From the NCBI GenBank assembly GCA_008638415.1, contig VWVT01000008.1, positions 279,930 through 343,929 on the forward strand: a stretch of DNA of 64,000 nt, in the 5' to 3' direction. A model generated the notes under the pieces. It searched no databases and was not told the DNA's origin. It saw nothing but the letters and a program-made list of their open reading frames with translations. Shown piece by piece: positions 1 through 9,151 of this stretch. This DNA is from Nocardiopsis sinuspersici. GTDB taxonomy: Bacteria; Actinomycetota; Actinomycetes; Streptosporangiales; Streptosporangiaceae. Made by a program: the position numbers and the translations under genes. The first letter of the stretch is position 1, and each line of letters starts with the position of its first letter.

Positions 1-474
1 GCCCGTCTCGCGGGCCTGGTCCAGCTGCTGCTCGAAGTTCTCGTTGTACCAGCCGTTGCGCAGGACCGTGTACGCCAGACCGGAGGCGGTGAGGACCTCC
101 TCGGTGGCCTTGTGCTCGGGGGCCAGGACCAGCGTGGTGTCGGCGGCCTTGGGGGCGCTGGTGTAGACGACGTGTCCGACACCGGCCGCACCGGCGGCCT
201 CGATCGCGTTGCGGTGCTGGTGCACCCGCTTGCCGACCTCGCTTCCGGAGACCAGGAGGAGGGTGTCGGCGCCCTCGAAGGCGTCCCTGAGCGAGGCGGG
301 GTCCCCGAAGTCGGCGCGGGCGGTGCGCACGCCCCGGCCGGCGAGGGCGGTCAGCCCGCCGGTGTCGCGCCCGGTGGCGGTGATCCGCTCGGCGGGGTGG
401 CCCTTGGCCAGGAGGTCCTCCACGACGAGGCGGCCCAGGTGGCCGGTGGCACCGGTGACGACGACGCTGTTCAT
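1..474 (-). CDS. NmrA/QorB-like NAD(P)-dependent oxidoreductase (C-terminus outside window)
   Basis: Reads from an ATG at 474 and runs off the left edge, giving 158 codons. The first residues form a Rossmann start (VVVTGATGHLGR), followed by a helix and an acidic strand end, as in atypical short-chain dehydrogenases of the NmrA/QorB group that use NAD(P)H on quinones or act as redox sensors. A later segment (VVYTSAPKAADTTLVLAPEH, then a TVLRNGWYNEN stretch) matches the substrate-side pattern of QorB-like enzymes. The HxlR regulator is divergent, 108 bp away, the arrangement seen for QorR-controlled quinone reductases. Family placement is firm; the substrate is inferred. Confidence 0.85.
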   Translation of the reverse strand, partial: MNSVVVTGATGHLGRLVVEDLLAKGHPAERITATGRDTGGLTALAGRGVRTARADFGDPASLRDAFEGADTLLLVSGSEVGKRVHQHRNAIEAAGAAGVGHVVYTSAPKAADTTLVLAPEHKATEEVLTASGLAYTVLRNGWYNENFEQQLDQARETG

Positions 475-556
475 GGGAATCCCTTCGTTCGGCCGGTTTC
501 TCCGGCCGTGCGTGGGTGCCAACCACGCTGTTCACCGGCACATTCCAGATGTCGGG

Positions 557-572
557 TACCCACCTTTTGGTA
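557..572. promoter_or_regulatory. Probable HxlR operator
   Basis: A TACC...GGTA dyad with an 8-bp gap lies between the divergent oxidoreductase and HxlR genes, 10 bp before the HxlR start codon. HxlR/QorR proteins commonly bind short dyads of this sort in shared promoters. The position is seen in the sequence; binding is inferred. Confidence 0.4.
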
Positions 573-582
573 AGTTCGTGCC

Positions 583-960
583 ATGGACTCTCCCAGATCC
601 CGCACCAGTGCTCCGGCCGGTGGCCAGGTGCTGTCCGCCGCCTGCCCCTCCCGCCGGCTGCTGGGCGACATCACCAGCAAGTGGGGCGTTCTCGTCCTCA
701 TCGCCCTGTCCAGGGGCCCCTCGCGCTGGAGCGAGCTGTCGCGGGCGATCGGCGGGATCAGCGAGAAGATGCTCGCCCAGACCCTGCGCACCCTCGACGG
801 GGACGGCCTGGTCCTGCGCGAGGCCAGGCCGGTCGTCCCGCCGCACGTGGTCTACAGCCTCACCGAGGAGGGACGGCAGGTCACCGGTCTGCTGGTACCG
901 CTGGTGGAGTGGGTGCAGGACCACGCCGGCGCCGCCGACGCGATGGAGCGGAGCGGATGA
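583..960 (+). CDS. HxlR-family transcriptional regulator
   Basis: 125 residues, the usual length for the family. A single conserved cysteine near residue 21 (SAACPSRRLL) starts the domain; this is the redox-sensing position in QorR/HypR-type members. The winged helix follows: SKWGVLVLIALSRGPSRWSELSRAIGGISEKMLAQTLRTL, then a wing ending in VYSLTEEGRQV. It is transcribed away from the NmrA/QorB-like gene and probably represses it in response to quinones or thiol oxidants. The start is the only ATG that gives the family length. Confidence 0.9.
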   Translation: MDSPRSRTSAPAGGQVLSAACPSRRLLGDITSKWGVLVLIALSRGPSRWSELSRAIGGISEKMLAQTLRTLDGDGLVLREARPVVPPHVVYSLTEEGRQVTGLLVPLVEWVQDHAGAADAMERSG

Positions 961-1300
961 CCCCCGGGCCGGCCGGTGGGGCCGGCGGCCCACTCGGCGG
1001 GACCGACCGAGGCGACCACCGCCCGTACCGGCTCGACCAGGGCGTCGAGCGTGTCCAGGGAGGGAGGGGCTGGAGCGGTGGGGCCTCCGGCCCGGTGCCC
1101 GGCACCCCGAGCACCAGCCGCACCTCGTCGGGGGCGCGGCGGCCGGTCTCGGCGACCGCCCGCATGGCCTGGCATCCGCTCTCACGGTCCTCGGTCGGTC
1201 CTCGGTCCGAGGCACCCGGCGTGGTGTCCAGGTCTGGTCTTCGGGCTCGAAGGCGCCTCAGGGCACGACCGGGTGCTCCGGTGTGCCTAACATCCTCCAT
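961..1300. other. Intergenic, no convincing gene
   Basis: About 340 bp between the HxlR and CPBP genes. The reverse strand carries two overlapping open stretches in different frames (around 1000-1180) that together look like a worn fragment of a helical protein, but no family could be named with confidence. No terminator or operator stands out. Confidence 0.4.
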
Positions 1301-2257
1301 ATGACGTCCCCGACGATCGGGGCGGAGCCCGAGGCCCCGCCCCCGGAACCCGAACCCCTGCCCTACCACCGCCTGGCGCGCGCCCGCTCCCGGCCCCGCT
1401 GGTGGCGGATGCCGCTGACCGCGGTGCTGACGGCCGTGTTCTGCCTCGTCGCCGTGGTGCTGTTCTTCGCCGGACTCGACCTCGCCGCCTTCCTCGGGGT
1501 GGGCGGCGGCGTGCTGGACGACCTCGACACCACGATGGCGGACACGGAGGACCCGCTCGGACTGGTCCTCGCACTGTGCGTTATCGCGCTCCTCCTTCCC
1601 TGCGTCCTGCTGGCCGCGCGGATCTGCGGCCCCCGTCCGGTGGGGCTGCTGAGCTCCGTCGAGGGAAGGCTGCGCTGGAGGTGGACGCTGCACGCGGCGG
1701 GGATCTCCGCGGCCGTGTACGCCCTGTCCGTGCCCGCGCTGCTCCTCGCCGGGAACCTCGCGGGCACCGCCGAGTCCGTGCCCGCGCCGTCCGGGTGGAC
1801 CCTGGTCGCCATGCTCGCCGCGGTGCTGCTCGTCGTTCCCCTCCAGGCCGCGGCCGAGGAGTACGTGTTCCGCGGTGTCGCGATGCAGACGATCGGCTCG
1901 TGGCTGCGGCATCCGGTCTTCGCCGTCGCCCTGCCGATCCCCCTCTTCGTCCTGGGCCACGACTACGGCTGGGTCGGCCTGACCGACGTGGCGGTCTTCG
2001 CGGTCATGGCGGGGTGGCTCACCTGGCGCACCGGCGGGCTGGAGGCCGCCATCGCCGTGCACGTCGTCAACAACCTGTGCGCCTTCGGGCTCTCGGCCTT
2101 CGGCTGGAAGGACGAGAGCCCGACCGCCCTGGTCATCACCCTGCTCGTCAGTGCGGCGCTGGTGTTCCTGCTCGACCGGGCCGGACGCCGCCGGGGTCTG
2201 GCACGGGTGCGGCCCTGCCCACGGCCCGCCGCCGCGCTGGAGCCGTGTGCGCGCTGA
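1301..2257 (+). CDS. CPBP-family intramembrane metalloprotease
   Basis: 318 residues from the ATG at 1301, chosen because the frame upstream lacks coding character. A proline-rich, basic N-tail of about 45 residues leads into a chain of hydrophobic segments. The three CPBP/CAAX-protease motifs are present: EEYVFRG (the EExxxR pair, about residue 187), a histidine in FVLGHDYG, and HVVNN near residue 249. These residues coordinate the metal within the membrane. Actinobacterial members act in CAAX-like processing or bacteriocin self-protection; the substrate cannot be told here. No linked operon. Confidence 0.87.
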   Translation: MTSPTIGAEPEAPPPEPEPLPYHRLARARSRPRWWRMPLTAVLTAVFCLVAVVLFFAGLDLAAFLGVGGGVLDDLDTTMADTEDPLGLVLALCVIALLLPCVLLAARICGPRPVGLLSSVEGRLRWRWTLHAAGISAAVYALSVPALLLAGNLAGTAESVPAPSGWTLVAMLAAVLLVVPLQAAAEEYVFRGVAMQTIGSWLRHPVFAVALPIPLFVLGHDYGWVGLTDVAVFAVMAGWLTWRTGGLEAAIAVHVVNNLCAFGLSAFGWKDESPTALVITLLVSAALVFLLDRAGRRRGLARVRPCPRPAAALEPCAR

Positions 2258-2382
2258 CTCCCCGAGGGCGGCCGCGAACCGCGCGGGTGCTTCGGGCGCC
2301 GCGCTCTCGGGCAGGGGCCTTCCACGGCAGCACCGCGGCGCGGCTTCCCGCGCCACCGACCGCAGGACAGGAAGGGAGTCCC

Positions 2383-3024
2383 GTGAGCGGACGTACTGAG
2401 GGCACACCGCCGGAGGCCGACTTCCCGCCTTCGCGTGCACGCGCCTCGTCGGGGAGGGTGCCCGGCCCCAGCAGGGCGGAACTGGAGGCGGCCCGGAGCA
2501 AGGTGGTCCCCGACCTCCTAGCGGAGGACCTCGACGTGCTCTTCTGCGGGATCAACCCCGGCCTGGTCTCGGGTGCCCTCGGACACCACTTCGCCAATCC
2601 GGGCACGCGCTTTTGGCCCGCCCTGCACCGGTCGGGCTTCACCCCGCGCCGGCTGCGGCTCGACGAGGAGGACGTGCTCCTGTCGCTGGGCCTGGGGATC
2701 ACCAACGTCGTCGCCCGGACCACGGCCCAGGCGGACGAGCTGAGCCGGGAGGAGATCGTGGAGGGCGGGCGGACGCTGCGGCGCAAGGTCCTGCTGTGGC
2801 GTCCCCGGTGGCTGGCCGTGCTGGGCGTCACCGCCTACCGGCAGGCCTTCGGCGACCGCGGCGCGAAGGTGGGGCACCAGGCCATGGAGATCGGCGGTAC
2901 CCGGGTGTGGCTGCTGCCCAATCCCAGCGGCCGCAACGCCCACTGGCAGCCGGGCCCCCTCGCCGAGGAGTTCGCCCGGCTGCGGGTGGCCGCCGGACTG
3001 CCGGACCACTCCCCCGCCACCTGA
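2383..3024 (+). CDS. mug: Mismatch-specific uracil/thymine DNA glycosylase (Mug type)
   Basis: 213 residues from a GTG preceded by a GAAGGGAG ribosome site at 2371-2378. Family-2 uracil-DNA glycosylase motifs are clear: GINPG in the first half (the water-coordinating Asn loop), followed by the HHFANPGTRFW segment of actinobacterial Mug, and NPSGRNAHW near residue 188, the loop that enters the DNA. The enzyme excises U or T from G:U and G:T mismatches and some alkylated bases. An N-terminal extension of about 35 residues before the core is low complexity and may be unstructured. It stands alone. Confidence 0.92.
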   Translation: MSGRTEGTPPEADFPPSRARASSGRVPGPSRAELEAARSKVVPDLLAEDLDVLFCGINPGLVSGALGHHFANPGTRFWPALHRSGFTPRRLRLDEEDVLLSLGLGITNVVARTTAQADELSREEIVEGGRTLRRKVLLWRPRWLAVLGVTAYRQAFGDRGAKVGHQAMEIGGTRVWLLPNPSGRNAHWQPGPLAEEFARLRVAAGLPDHSPAT

Positions 3025-3154
3025 GTCCACGGGTCTCCTCCGCCCGGTTCGGATGACGCCGTGGGCGGCCCGTGGGCACGGGGTGGGCCGGTGTCCGCCA
3101 CGGCCTCACCCGACCCTGTCGAGGCAGCCGTGGCCGGTGCCGGGGCGGGAGCGG

Positions 3155-3633
3155 CTACGGCGGGTCGGGCGGCCTCCCCGGCGGGGCGGTGTCGCACGCG
3201 GAGGCGGCCGTACGGCGCCGGTGCGGGAACAGGGTGAGGACCGTGGCCGACAGGACCACCATCCCGAAGGCGGCCCCCCGCGAACACCACGGCGGCGAAC
3301 GCGGCCGCGATCCCTCCGCCCGCGATGCCGAGGACCGCAAGCACGGGGACGGCGCAGCAGGCGGCGCAGGCCGTCGCAACCGGCCTCCAGGGCCGCCGGC
3401 AGGTTGGTCCCGATGGTCTGGAGGTCCCTGACACGGGACTCGGTCTCCACGAGCTTCGCGTCACCGCTCAGGTGGATACGGGCGGTCGTTCCGTGCTGTT
3501 CGACCCGGCGCGCGGACGAGGTGAACAGTCCGCCGAACTCGGCCAGGCGCGGAGGGCGTTCGACGGTCCAAAGCGCGCGGCTCCGCGGAACCCAGAATTC
3601 CTCTGTACGCCGGACCAGCGGATTCTTCCTCAT
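3155..3633 (-). pseudogene. Decayed mercury-operon-type membrane protein gene
   Basis: From an ATG at 3633 the reverse strand reads a short N-domain with the pattern ERPPRLAEFGGLF...RRVEQHGTTARIHLS. This is typical of small proteins encoded beside merR/merA in actinomycetes. The usual RDLTxxExxCCSFF continuation is missing, so a deletion is likely. The reading then jumps frame into CAACCAVPVLAVLGIAGGG, a membrane hairpin with paired cysteines, and jumps again into GAAFGMVVLSATVLTLFPHRRR. At least two frameshifts are needed to join the parts, so it is called a pseudogene. A cluster of sequencing errors is the alternative. Confidence 0.6.
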
Positions 3634-3646
3634 ACGCACCACGCTG

Positions 3647-3668
3647 AACCCGTACCCGCCTACGGGTT
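3647..3668. promoter_or_regulatory. 22-bp perfect dyad upstream of the decayed gene
   Basis: AACCCGTA-6-TACGGGTT, eight-base arms with no mismatch, 14 bp before the start of the decayed gene on the reverse strand. A dyad at a promoter is what MerR-family regulators use, and the broken gene belongs to mercury operons, but no regulator gene is nearby. It may be an orphan operator. Confidence 0.45.
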
Positions 3669-4469
3669 GCAAGTCCTGGACGCGAGGAAATCCCGACGAG
3701 AACACCGCAGGGGCATTCGGCGTCCGGGCCGCCGACGGAGATTCACCGCCTCCACTGCTCGCCTTTCCTCGGACTCGCGCCGTGTGCGCCCGGCCCGGTC
3801 GGCGGCCCGGCTGTCGCGCGACCGGCCTGTTCGAGCAGGTCGGCGGCGGTCCTGCGGCGACACCAGCCGCCCGGGCGTGCGATCCGGCGTTCCTCACCAG
3901 AGGCGCCGAGCGTGCCGGCGGGTCAGAGCCATCCCTTCGGTGAGGGGCGTAGCACCTGTGCACTTTCTGACCAGGCCAGTCCGGAATTTCCTTTCCGCGG
4001 TCGGGAAGGACGTGGAGGCGGCTCGCCGGGTTCCGGTGCCGACGCGCGGAAAGCCGTTCCGGCGCCGTTTCAATTCAGGTGGACGACGATCCCCGGGACC
4101 ACGGACCGAGCCCCTGAGGGGGTCCGCTCCACCGCGGCCCCGGCACGCACCCGGGGGCTTTGGCACACCGACGCTGGACCGTGCCGGGCCGCGGCCCGGC
4201 GGGGCGCGCTCCTCCTCGGTACCGGCCGAGGTACCGGCGAGCACACCGGCGTCCGGCCGCTTCGGCGAGGTCCCCGAAAGGCGCGGGTCCACGTTCGTCG
4301 GCGCGACCGCCGTGTACTCCCCCACCTCCGGGCCGACGGGCTGGTCGGCGACCATCTGGACGGCTGCCCGGCCAGACCGCCCCGGCCGCGCCGGGTGATC
4401 CCCGGCGCCCCTCCAAGGAGGGCCCTGGGCCGACGTTCCGTCGCCACAGGCCGGTGGAACCCATGCGAG

Positions 4470-4481
4470 TGAAACGTTCTT
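4470..4481. promoter_or_regulatory. LacI-type operator, distal copy
   Basis: TGAAACGTTCTT has the central CG and A/T-rich arms of LacI-family operators that control sugar genes. It lies 236 bp before the rhamnosidase start. A matching element lies 139 bp downstream. Confidence 0.4.
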
Positions 4482-4608
4482 ACTACATCGCGCCCCTCTC
4501 TGGTAGACCCGCACGCAACAAAATCCCTGTTCACAGGGATCCATCGAGTGAGGGACAAAGTTTTCCGCGCAACCATTGACCATCGGGAGCATCTGTTGGA
4601 AACTTCGC

Positions 4609-4620
4609 TGAAACGTTTTA
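4609..4620. promoter_or_regulatory. LacI-type operator, proximal copy
   Basis: TGAAACGTTTTA, nine matching bases with the distal copy (TGAAACGTT), 97 bp before the rhamnosidase ATG and just after a possible -35 element TTGACC at 4576. Two copies about 139 bp apart would allow looping by a tetrameric repressor. No LacI gene is present in the window. Confidence 0.45.
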
Positions 4621-4716
4621 AGGCCTGTTCTCAACCGGCTCCACGTGTGCGCGCACGACTTCCCCCGTCGTCCCCGGCGCCCTGCTCCAGCGAGCGGGCG
4701 CAGGAAGGAAACCCCC

Positions 4717-7700
4717 ATGCCCCACACACCGTCCCCCACGGAACGCCCGTGCTCCGGCTTCACCCCCACACGCCGCCTGTTCCTGGGGCTGGGCACCACC
4801 GCCGCCGCGGCCGCGGCCCTGCCGGCCGCCCTCGGCACACCCGCGGCCGCGGCGGCCCCGCAGGCCTTCACCGGAGGCTTCGAGGCTCCGGCGGCCACGG
4901 CCCGGGCGAAGTTCCGCTGGTGGTGGCCGCACGGCCTGGTCGACCCGCAGGAGGTGGCCCGCGAGATCGACCACGCCGCCGACGCCGGATTCGGCGGCAT
5001 GGAGGTGGCCGACGTCCACCACAGCTCCTCGGAGTCGCTCGACCCCGGGGGACACGGCTGGGGCACCGGTCCCTGGCGCCAGGCCGTGGAGGCGGCCCTG
5101 TCCCGGGCCGAGGAGCGCGGGATCGTCGTCGACATGACCATCGGCCCGTCCTGGCCCGCCGCGGTGCCCAGCCTGACCCCGCAGGACAGGGCCGCCGTGC
5201 GCGAGCTCGCCCACGGCGTGCGCTACCTCGCCTCCGGTGAGGAGACCTCGGGCGCCCTGCCCGAGCCCGTGGCGGAGCCGGGACACGGGGTCGAGTCGCG
5301 CGAGCTCTTCGCGGTGCAGGCGGTACGCCTGGCCGAGGGCGCCTCACCCGAGGACAGGCGCACCGCCCTGGAGGCCGACACCCTGCAGGACCTGACCGCG
5401 TCGGTACGGGACGAGGAGCTGTCCTGGACCGCCCCGGGCGAGGGGGACGGCTCCACCTGGGCCCTCATCGCCTACTGGGAGCGCGGTTCGGGCCAGCGCC
5501 CCGAGGGCGGACCGCACACCGAGCCGGTCTCCTACGTGGTCGACCACTTCAGCAGCGCCGGCGCCCAGGCGGTCATCGACTTCTGGGAGGAGAACGTCCT
5601 CACCTCCAGGATCCGCTCCCTCCTCCAGGGGCCCGCGGGTGGTGCGGTCTTCGAGGACTCCATCGAGATGGAGACCGACGCGACCCTGTGGACGCACGAC
5701 CTGCCCTCCGCCTTCGAGGGCCACCACGGCTACGACCCGGTGCCCTACCTGCCGGTCCTCGTACGCGTGGACGAGGACCAGGTCTTCTCCTTCGACCCCG
5801 ACACCGACCGCCGGGCGCTGAACGACTTCAACGACCTGCTCTCACAGCTCTACATCGACCACCACATCGCTCCCATCCAGGAGTGGGCGCACGGACTCGG
5901 GATGGACTACCGGATCCAGCCCTACGGCCTACAGACCGACGCCGTGGCCAAGGCCGCCGTCGTCGACACCGCTGAGGGCGAGTCCCTGGGCTTCAAGAAC
6001 CTCGACGACTTCCGCTCCCTGGCCGGCGGACGCGACCTGGGCGGCAAGAAGGTGCTCAGCAGCGAGGCGGGCGCGGTCTACGGCGGCTCCTACAGCACCA
6101 CGTGGCAGCAGACCGTGCGCACCATCGCGCGCGAGTACTCCGCGGGCGTGAACATGGCGGTCCTCCACGGCTTCTCCTACGCCGACGCGCCCGGAGCACA
6201 GTGGCCGGGGTTCGCCGCCTTCACCCCCTACGGCGGCGGTGTCGGCTACAGCGAGTCCTGGGGACCGCGCCACCCCACCTGGCAGCACGTGTCCGACGTC
6301 TCCGGCTTCTTCGCGCGGGCCCAGCACACCCTCCAGTCGGGCACCTCGACGATCGACGTGGCCTTCCTGCGCCAGAAGGGCTACGCCGGCTCGGGCTTCG
6401 GCGCCGCCTACTTCAGCAAGGAGGGGGTGCGCCATGGCTGGACGCACCAGTTCGTCAGCCCCCGCCTGCTCCGTATCACCGAACCCCGGGTGGAGGGGGG
6501 CCGCCTGGCCCCCGAGGGCCCCGCCTACGGCCTGCTGGTCTTCGAGGGGGACGCGTTCAGCGGACGGCTCCCCACCATGGAGCTGGACACCGCCCGGCGG
6601 ATGGTGGACTACGCCCGGTCGGGACTGAAGATCCTCATCGTCGGCGACTGGAGCGCCCCGCAGGAGCCGGGGACCGACCAGAGCTCGGCCGAGGAGCTGG
6701 TCCGGGCCATGGAGGAGCTGCTCGCGGAGCCCAGCGTGCACCGGGTCGACTCCCGCGAGGACATCCCCGACGGGCTCGCGGCGCTGGACGCGCGGCCCGC
6801 CGTCTCCTACTCCCAGGGATCCGCGCTGCTGCACGCGCGGCGCCGGGACGACGAGCTGGAGCTGTACTACTTCACCAACGGCTCCGACGACGAGACCGTC
6901 GACCACCGGGTCACCCTCCCCGCCGACATCGACCACGCCTACCCCTTCGCGCTGGACCTGTGGAGCGGACGGATCACCCCCCTGCCCGAGCACACGCGCG
7001 GCGACGGAACGGTCGACGTCGGCGTGCGCCTGGCGCCGGGGGCCTCGACGGTCATCGCCCTGGCCCCGCCCTCGTGGACGGCAAGCCATGGCGAGCCGGG
7101 ACGGAAGATGCCGCCGGGGCGGTTGAAGAAGCTGCGTGTGGACGGCACCGACGCCGACGAGGTGCGCGTGGAGGGCGGGAAGGCCGTGGTCCGGGCCTCC
7201 TCGGCGGGCACCTACACCACCGCCCTCTCCGACGGGAGCACCGCCTCCACCGCCATCGACTCCGTCGGCGAGCCCGTCGACCTGGCCTCCTGGGAACTGG
7301 AGGTGGAGGACTGGCGGCCGGGAGGGTCGGCCACCGACACCGAGGTGGTCCTGCACGAGCACTCGCTGTCCTCCCTCGTCCCCTGGCAGGAGATCGAGGG
7401 GCTGGCCGACACCTCCGGTATCGGCCGCTACACCACCACCGTCGACCTGGGCGAGGGGTGGACCGGAGGCCACGGCGCCCGCCTGGACCTGGGCGGGGTG
7501 AGCGACACCTTCCGCGTCACGGTCAACGGCACGGACCTGCCGCCCTGCGACCAGCAGGACACCGTGGTCGACATCGGCCCCTGGCTGCGCGGCGGCTCCA
7601 ACACGATCCAGGTCGAGGTGGCCACCACCCTGATCAACCGCATGCGGGCCTTCCGCCCCGACGTCTACGGAGACGTGTCCCGACAGGACTACGGACTGCT

Positions 7701-7743
7701 GGGACCGGTGCGGCTGCTTCCCTACGGCCAGGCCGAGCTGTGA
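4717..7743 (+). CDS. Secreted GH106-like alpha-L-rhamnosidase
   Basis: 1008 residues from the ATG at 4717, preceded by AGGAAGGAA. Residues 19-20 are the twin arginines of a Tat signal (TRRLFLGLG), followed by an alanine-rich hydrophobic core, so the folded enzyme is exported by Tat. The mature part begins with AKFRWWWPHGLVDP and GFGGMEVADV, the barrel start of GH106-type rhamnosidases and related unclassified glycosyl hydrolases. The last 200 residues form a galactose-binding-like beta domain (FRVTVNGTDLPP...IQVEVATTLINRM). It probably removes terminal rhamnose from plant glycans. The exact GH family is inferred from overall pattern, not from assigned catalytic glutamates. Confidence 0.82.
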   Translation: MPHTPSPTERPCSGFTPTRRLFLGLGTTAAAAAALPAALGTPAAAAAPQAFTGGFEAPAATARAKFRWWWPHGLVDPQEVAREIDHAADAGFGGMEVADVHHSSSESLDPGGHGWGTGPWRQAVEAALSRAEERGIVVDMTIGPSWPAAVPSLTPQDRAAVRELAHGVRYLASGEETSGALPEPVAEPGHGVESRELFAVQAVRLAEGASPEDRRTALEADTLQDLTASVRDEELSWTAPGEGDGSTWALIAYWERGSGQRPEGGPHTEPVSYVVDHFSSAGAQAVIDFWEENVLTSRIRSLLQGPAGGAVFEDSIEMETDATLWTHDLPSAFEGHHGYDPVPYLPVLVRVDEDQVFSFDPDTDRRALNDFNDLLSQLYIDHHIAPIQEWAHGLGMDYRIQPYGLQTDAVAKAAVVDTAEGESLGFKNLDDFRSLAGGRDLGGKKVLSSEAGAVYGGSYSTTWQQTVRTIAREYSAGVNMAVLHGFSYADAPGAQWPGFAAFTPYGGGVGYSESWGPRHPTWQHVSDVSGFFARAQHTLQSGTSTIDVAFLRQKGYAGSGFGAAYFSKEGVRHGWTHQFVSPRLLRITEPRVEGGRLAPEGPAYGLLVFEGDAFSGRLPTMELDTARRMVDYARSGLKILIVGDWSAPQEPGTDQSSAEELVRAMEELLAEPSVHRVDSREDIPDGLAALDARPAVSYSQGSALLHARRRDDELELYYFTNGSDDETVDHRVTLPADIDHAYPFALDLWSGRITPLPEHTRGDGTVDVGVRLAPGASTVIALAPPSWTASHGEPGRKMPPGRLKKLRVDGTDADEVRVEGGKAVVRASSAGTYTTALSDGSTASTAIDSVGEPVDLASWELEVEDWRPGGSATDTEVVLHEHSLSSLVPWQEIEGLADTSGIGRYTTTVDLGEGWTGGHGARLDLGGVSDTFRVTVNGTDLPPCDQQDTVVDIGPWLRGGSNTIQVEVATTLINRMRAFRPDVYGDVSRQDYGLLGPVRLLPYGQAEL

Positions 7744-7747
7744 CCGT

Positions 7748-7788
7748 CCACCGTCCGGGCGGTGCGCCGCGCACCGCCCGGACGGTGG
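7748..7788 (+). terminator. Strong hairpin after the rhamnosidase gene
   Basis: Two perfect 19-bp arms around a 3-base loop, starting 4 bp after the stop codon, with GTGGTGTGT following. Its stability and position make it a transcription terminator without a long U tract, common in high-GC genomes. Confidence 0.85.
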
Positions 7789-8020
7789 TGTGTCCCGCGC
7801 TCTTCGGAGCCGGGCTCCTGGCTTCCGGGGCCGCGTGGTTCCAAGGAGGACTCCCGATGGGGTGGTCGACCCGGAGCGGTGACCGGCCGTGGGGCCCTCA
7901 GGCCGCCGCGGCCGGCTCCACGGGGAGGCCGCCGCTTAGAGGCGGCCGTCGCGGAGCACCGCCCGGAGGACCGGGCGTCCGCCGGTGGTCGGGGACGCCC
8001 CGCGGGGAGCCGGAACAAGC

Positions 8021-8060
8021 GTTCCGCTCCCCGCTGAGGGGCCCCGGGGAAGAGCGGAAC
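8021..8060 (-). terminator. Hairpin after the importer operon
   Basis: A 13-base arm (8021-8033) pairs with 8045-8060 apart from a 3-base bulge. It lies 48 bp beyond the stop of the reverse-strand binding-protein gene, so it probably ends that operon. Confidence 0.5.
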
Positions 8061-8107
8061 GGGCGCTGAGAGCCGCTCCGGGACAGGCGGACATGTTGAA
8101 CGCCGGG

Positions 8108-9151
8108 CTAGAACGCGTCCGGGTAGAGCTCCTGGGCGATCGTCTCCACCGCGTCGATGTTCCCCAGGGCGCCGGGGTACAGGTCGCTCCCGGGAACGGC
8201 GATGAGGAGTTCGTTCTCCACCGCCGGGACTTCGGGGAAGGTGCTGCGGAGGTACTCGCGTGTCCGCTCCTCGTGCTCCGGTCCGCTCACGCCGAACACG
8301 ATGGCCTCGGGGGCGCGGCTGACGATCTCCTCGGGGTTGATCTGTGCGGCGAAGAAGTCGGCGAACTCGGGCCCGTCGGGGTCGAAGACGTTGTCGCCGC
8401 CGGCGGTCCTGATGATGTCCGCCTCGATGCCTGCGCCGATGGCCGACAGCGAGTTGCCCTCGACGTAGACCTGCGCGACGGCGGGTGGCGGAGAGTCGCT
8501 GATCGCGGCCTCCACAGCGGCCAGTCGTTCCTCGGTGTCCTGTATGAGCTCTTCGGCCGCGTCGGGGACGCGCAGGATGGCACCGAGGTCCTCGATGTCC
8601 CTCAGCACGTCGGTGACCTCCGCGGTGTTGCGCCGGTCGGCGCAACCACCGGTCGCGACGTAGGCCCGGGCGCCGTTCTCGTCCAACTGCTCGATGCTGG
8701 CGAAGCCCTGTTCGGCCGTGAACTCGTACTCCGTGGGGGAGGCCACCAGGTCGGGGGCGACAGCGAGCAGGTCCTCGCGGGGCGGCGGAGCGTCCGCGCT
8801 GAGTACCGGGATGCCGGCGGCCTGCTCGGCGATGTCGTCCGGTAGCGCCGAGACCTCGGTCTGGGCCTGGCCGACGATGGAGTCCCCCACGCCGAGGCGG
8901 ATGAGCAGCTCGGTCTGCGAGGGCATCAGCCCGACGACCCTGCTGGGAGCGGTGTCGAAGGACAGATCCCGTCCGCAGTTCGTGACCGTCACGGCTTCCC
9001 CGGAGGCATCGGAGGCCTCCGGGTCGCTGGTGACGCCGGTACCGCATGCGGTCAGCACCAGCGGCGCCACGGCGAGTGCGGCCCAGACGGTCGATAGGCC
9101 GCGGGTACGGGAGCGGCGCCGAGACGTGGCCCGGAAGGCGTTGCGTGTCAT
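8108..9151 (-). CDS. FecB/BtuF-type metallophore-binding lipoprotein
   Basis: 347 residues. A basic N-terminus (RRRSRTRG), hydrophobic core and lipobox LTAC near residue 35 mark it as a lipoprotein on the outer face of the membrane. The mature protein starts with GRDLSFDTAPSRVVGL and TELLIRLGVGDSIVG, the first lobe of PeripBP_2 (class III) proteins that bind siderophores, haem or cobalamin; a later GNSLSAIGAGIEADIIRTAGGDNVF belongs to the second lobe. Its start overlaps the ATPase stop by ATGA, so it is the last gene of a five-gene operon beginning at 14116. Its ligand is likely the modified peptide made by the divergent operon; this is inferred from context. Confidence 0.9.
   Translation of the reverse strand: MTRNAFRATSRRRSRTRGLSTVWAALAVAPLVLTACGTGVTSDPEASDASGEAVTVTNCGRDLSFDTAPSRVVGLMPSQTELLIRLGVGDSIVGQAQTEVSALPDDIAEQAAGIPVLSADAPPPREDLLAVAPDLVASPTEYEFTAEQGFASIEQLDENGARAYVATGGCADRRNTAEVTDVLRDIEDLGAILRVPDAAEELIQDTEERLAAVEAAISDSPPPAVAQVYVEGNSLSAIGAGIEADIIRTAGGDNVFDPDGPEFADFFAAQINPEEIVSRAPEAIVFGVSGPEHEERTREYLRSTFPEVPAVENELLIAVPGSDLYPGALGNIDAVETIAQELYPDAF

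Larger units (their letters stand above)
3669..4716. other. Gene-poor stretch
   Basis: About 1 kb with open frames on both strands but no sustained codon bias and no recognisable protein. It holds the two LacI-like half-operators near its right end. Together with the decayed gene next door it looks like eroded, once mobile or dispensable DNA. Confidence 0.5.

Noticed and set aside
961-1215. Possible frameshifted protein on the reverse strand
   Set aside because: Two open stretches could be joined into a helical fragment, but no family match was secure and no start or ribosome site is convincing.
881-2440. Long reverse open frame (519 codons) opposite the CPBP gene
   Set aside because: It is rich in His, Gly, Arg and Gln with no domain pattern, typical of the antisense of a high-GC gene; the forward strand has clear protease motifs.
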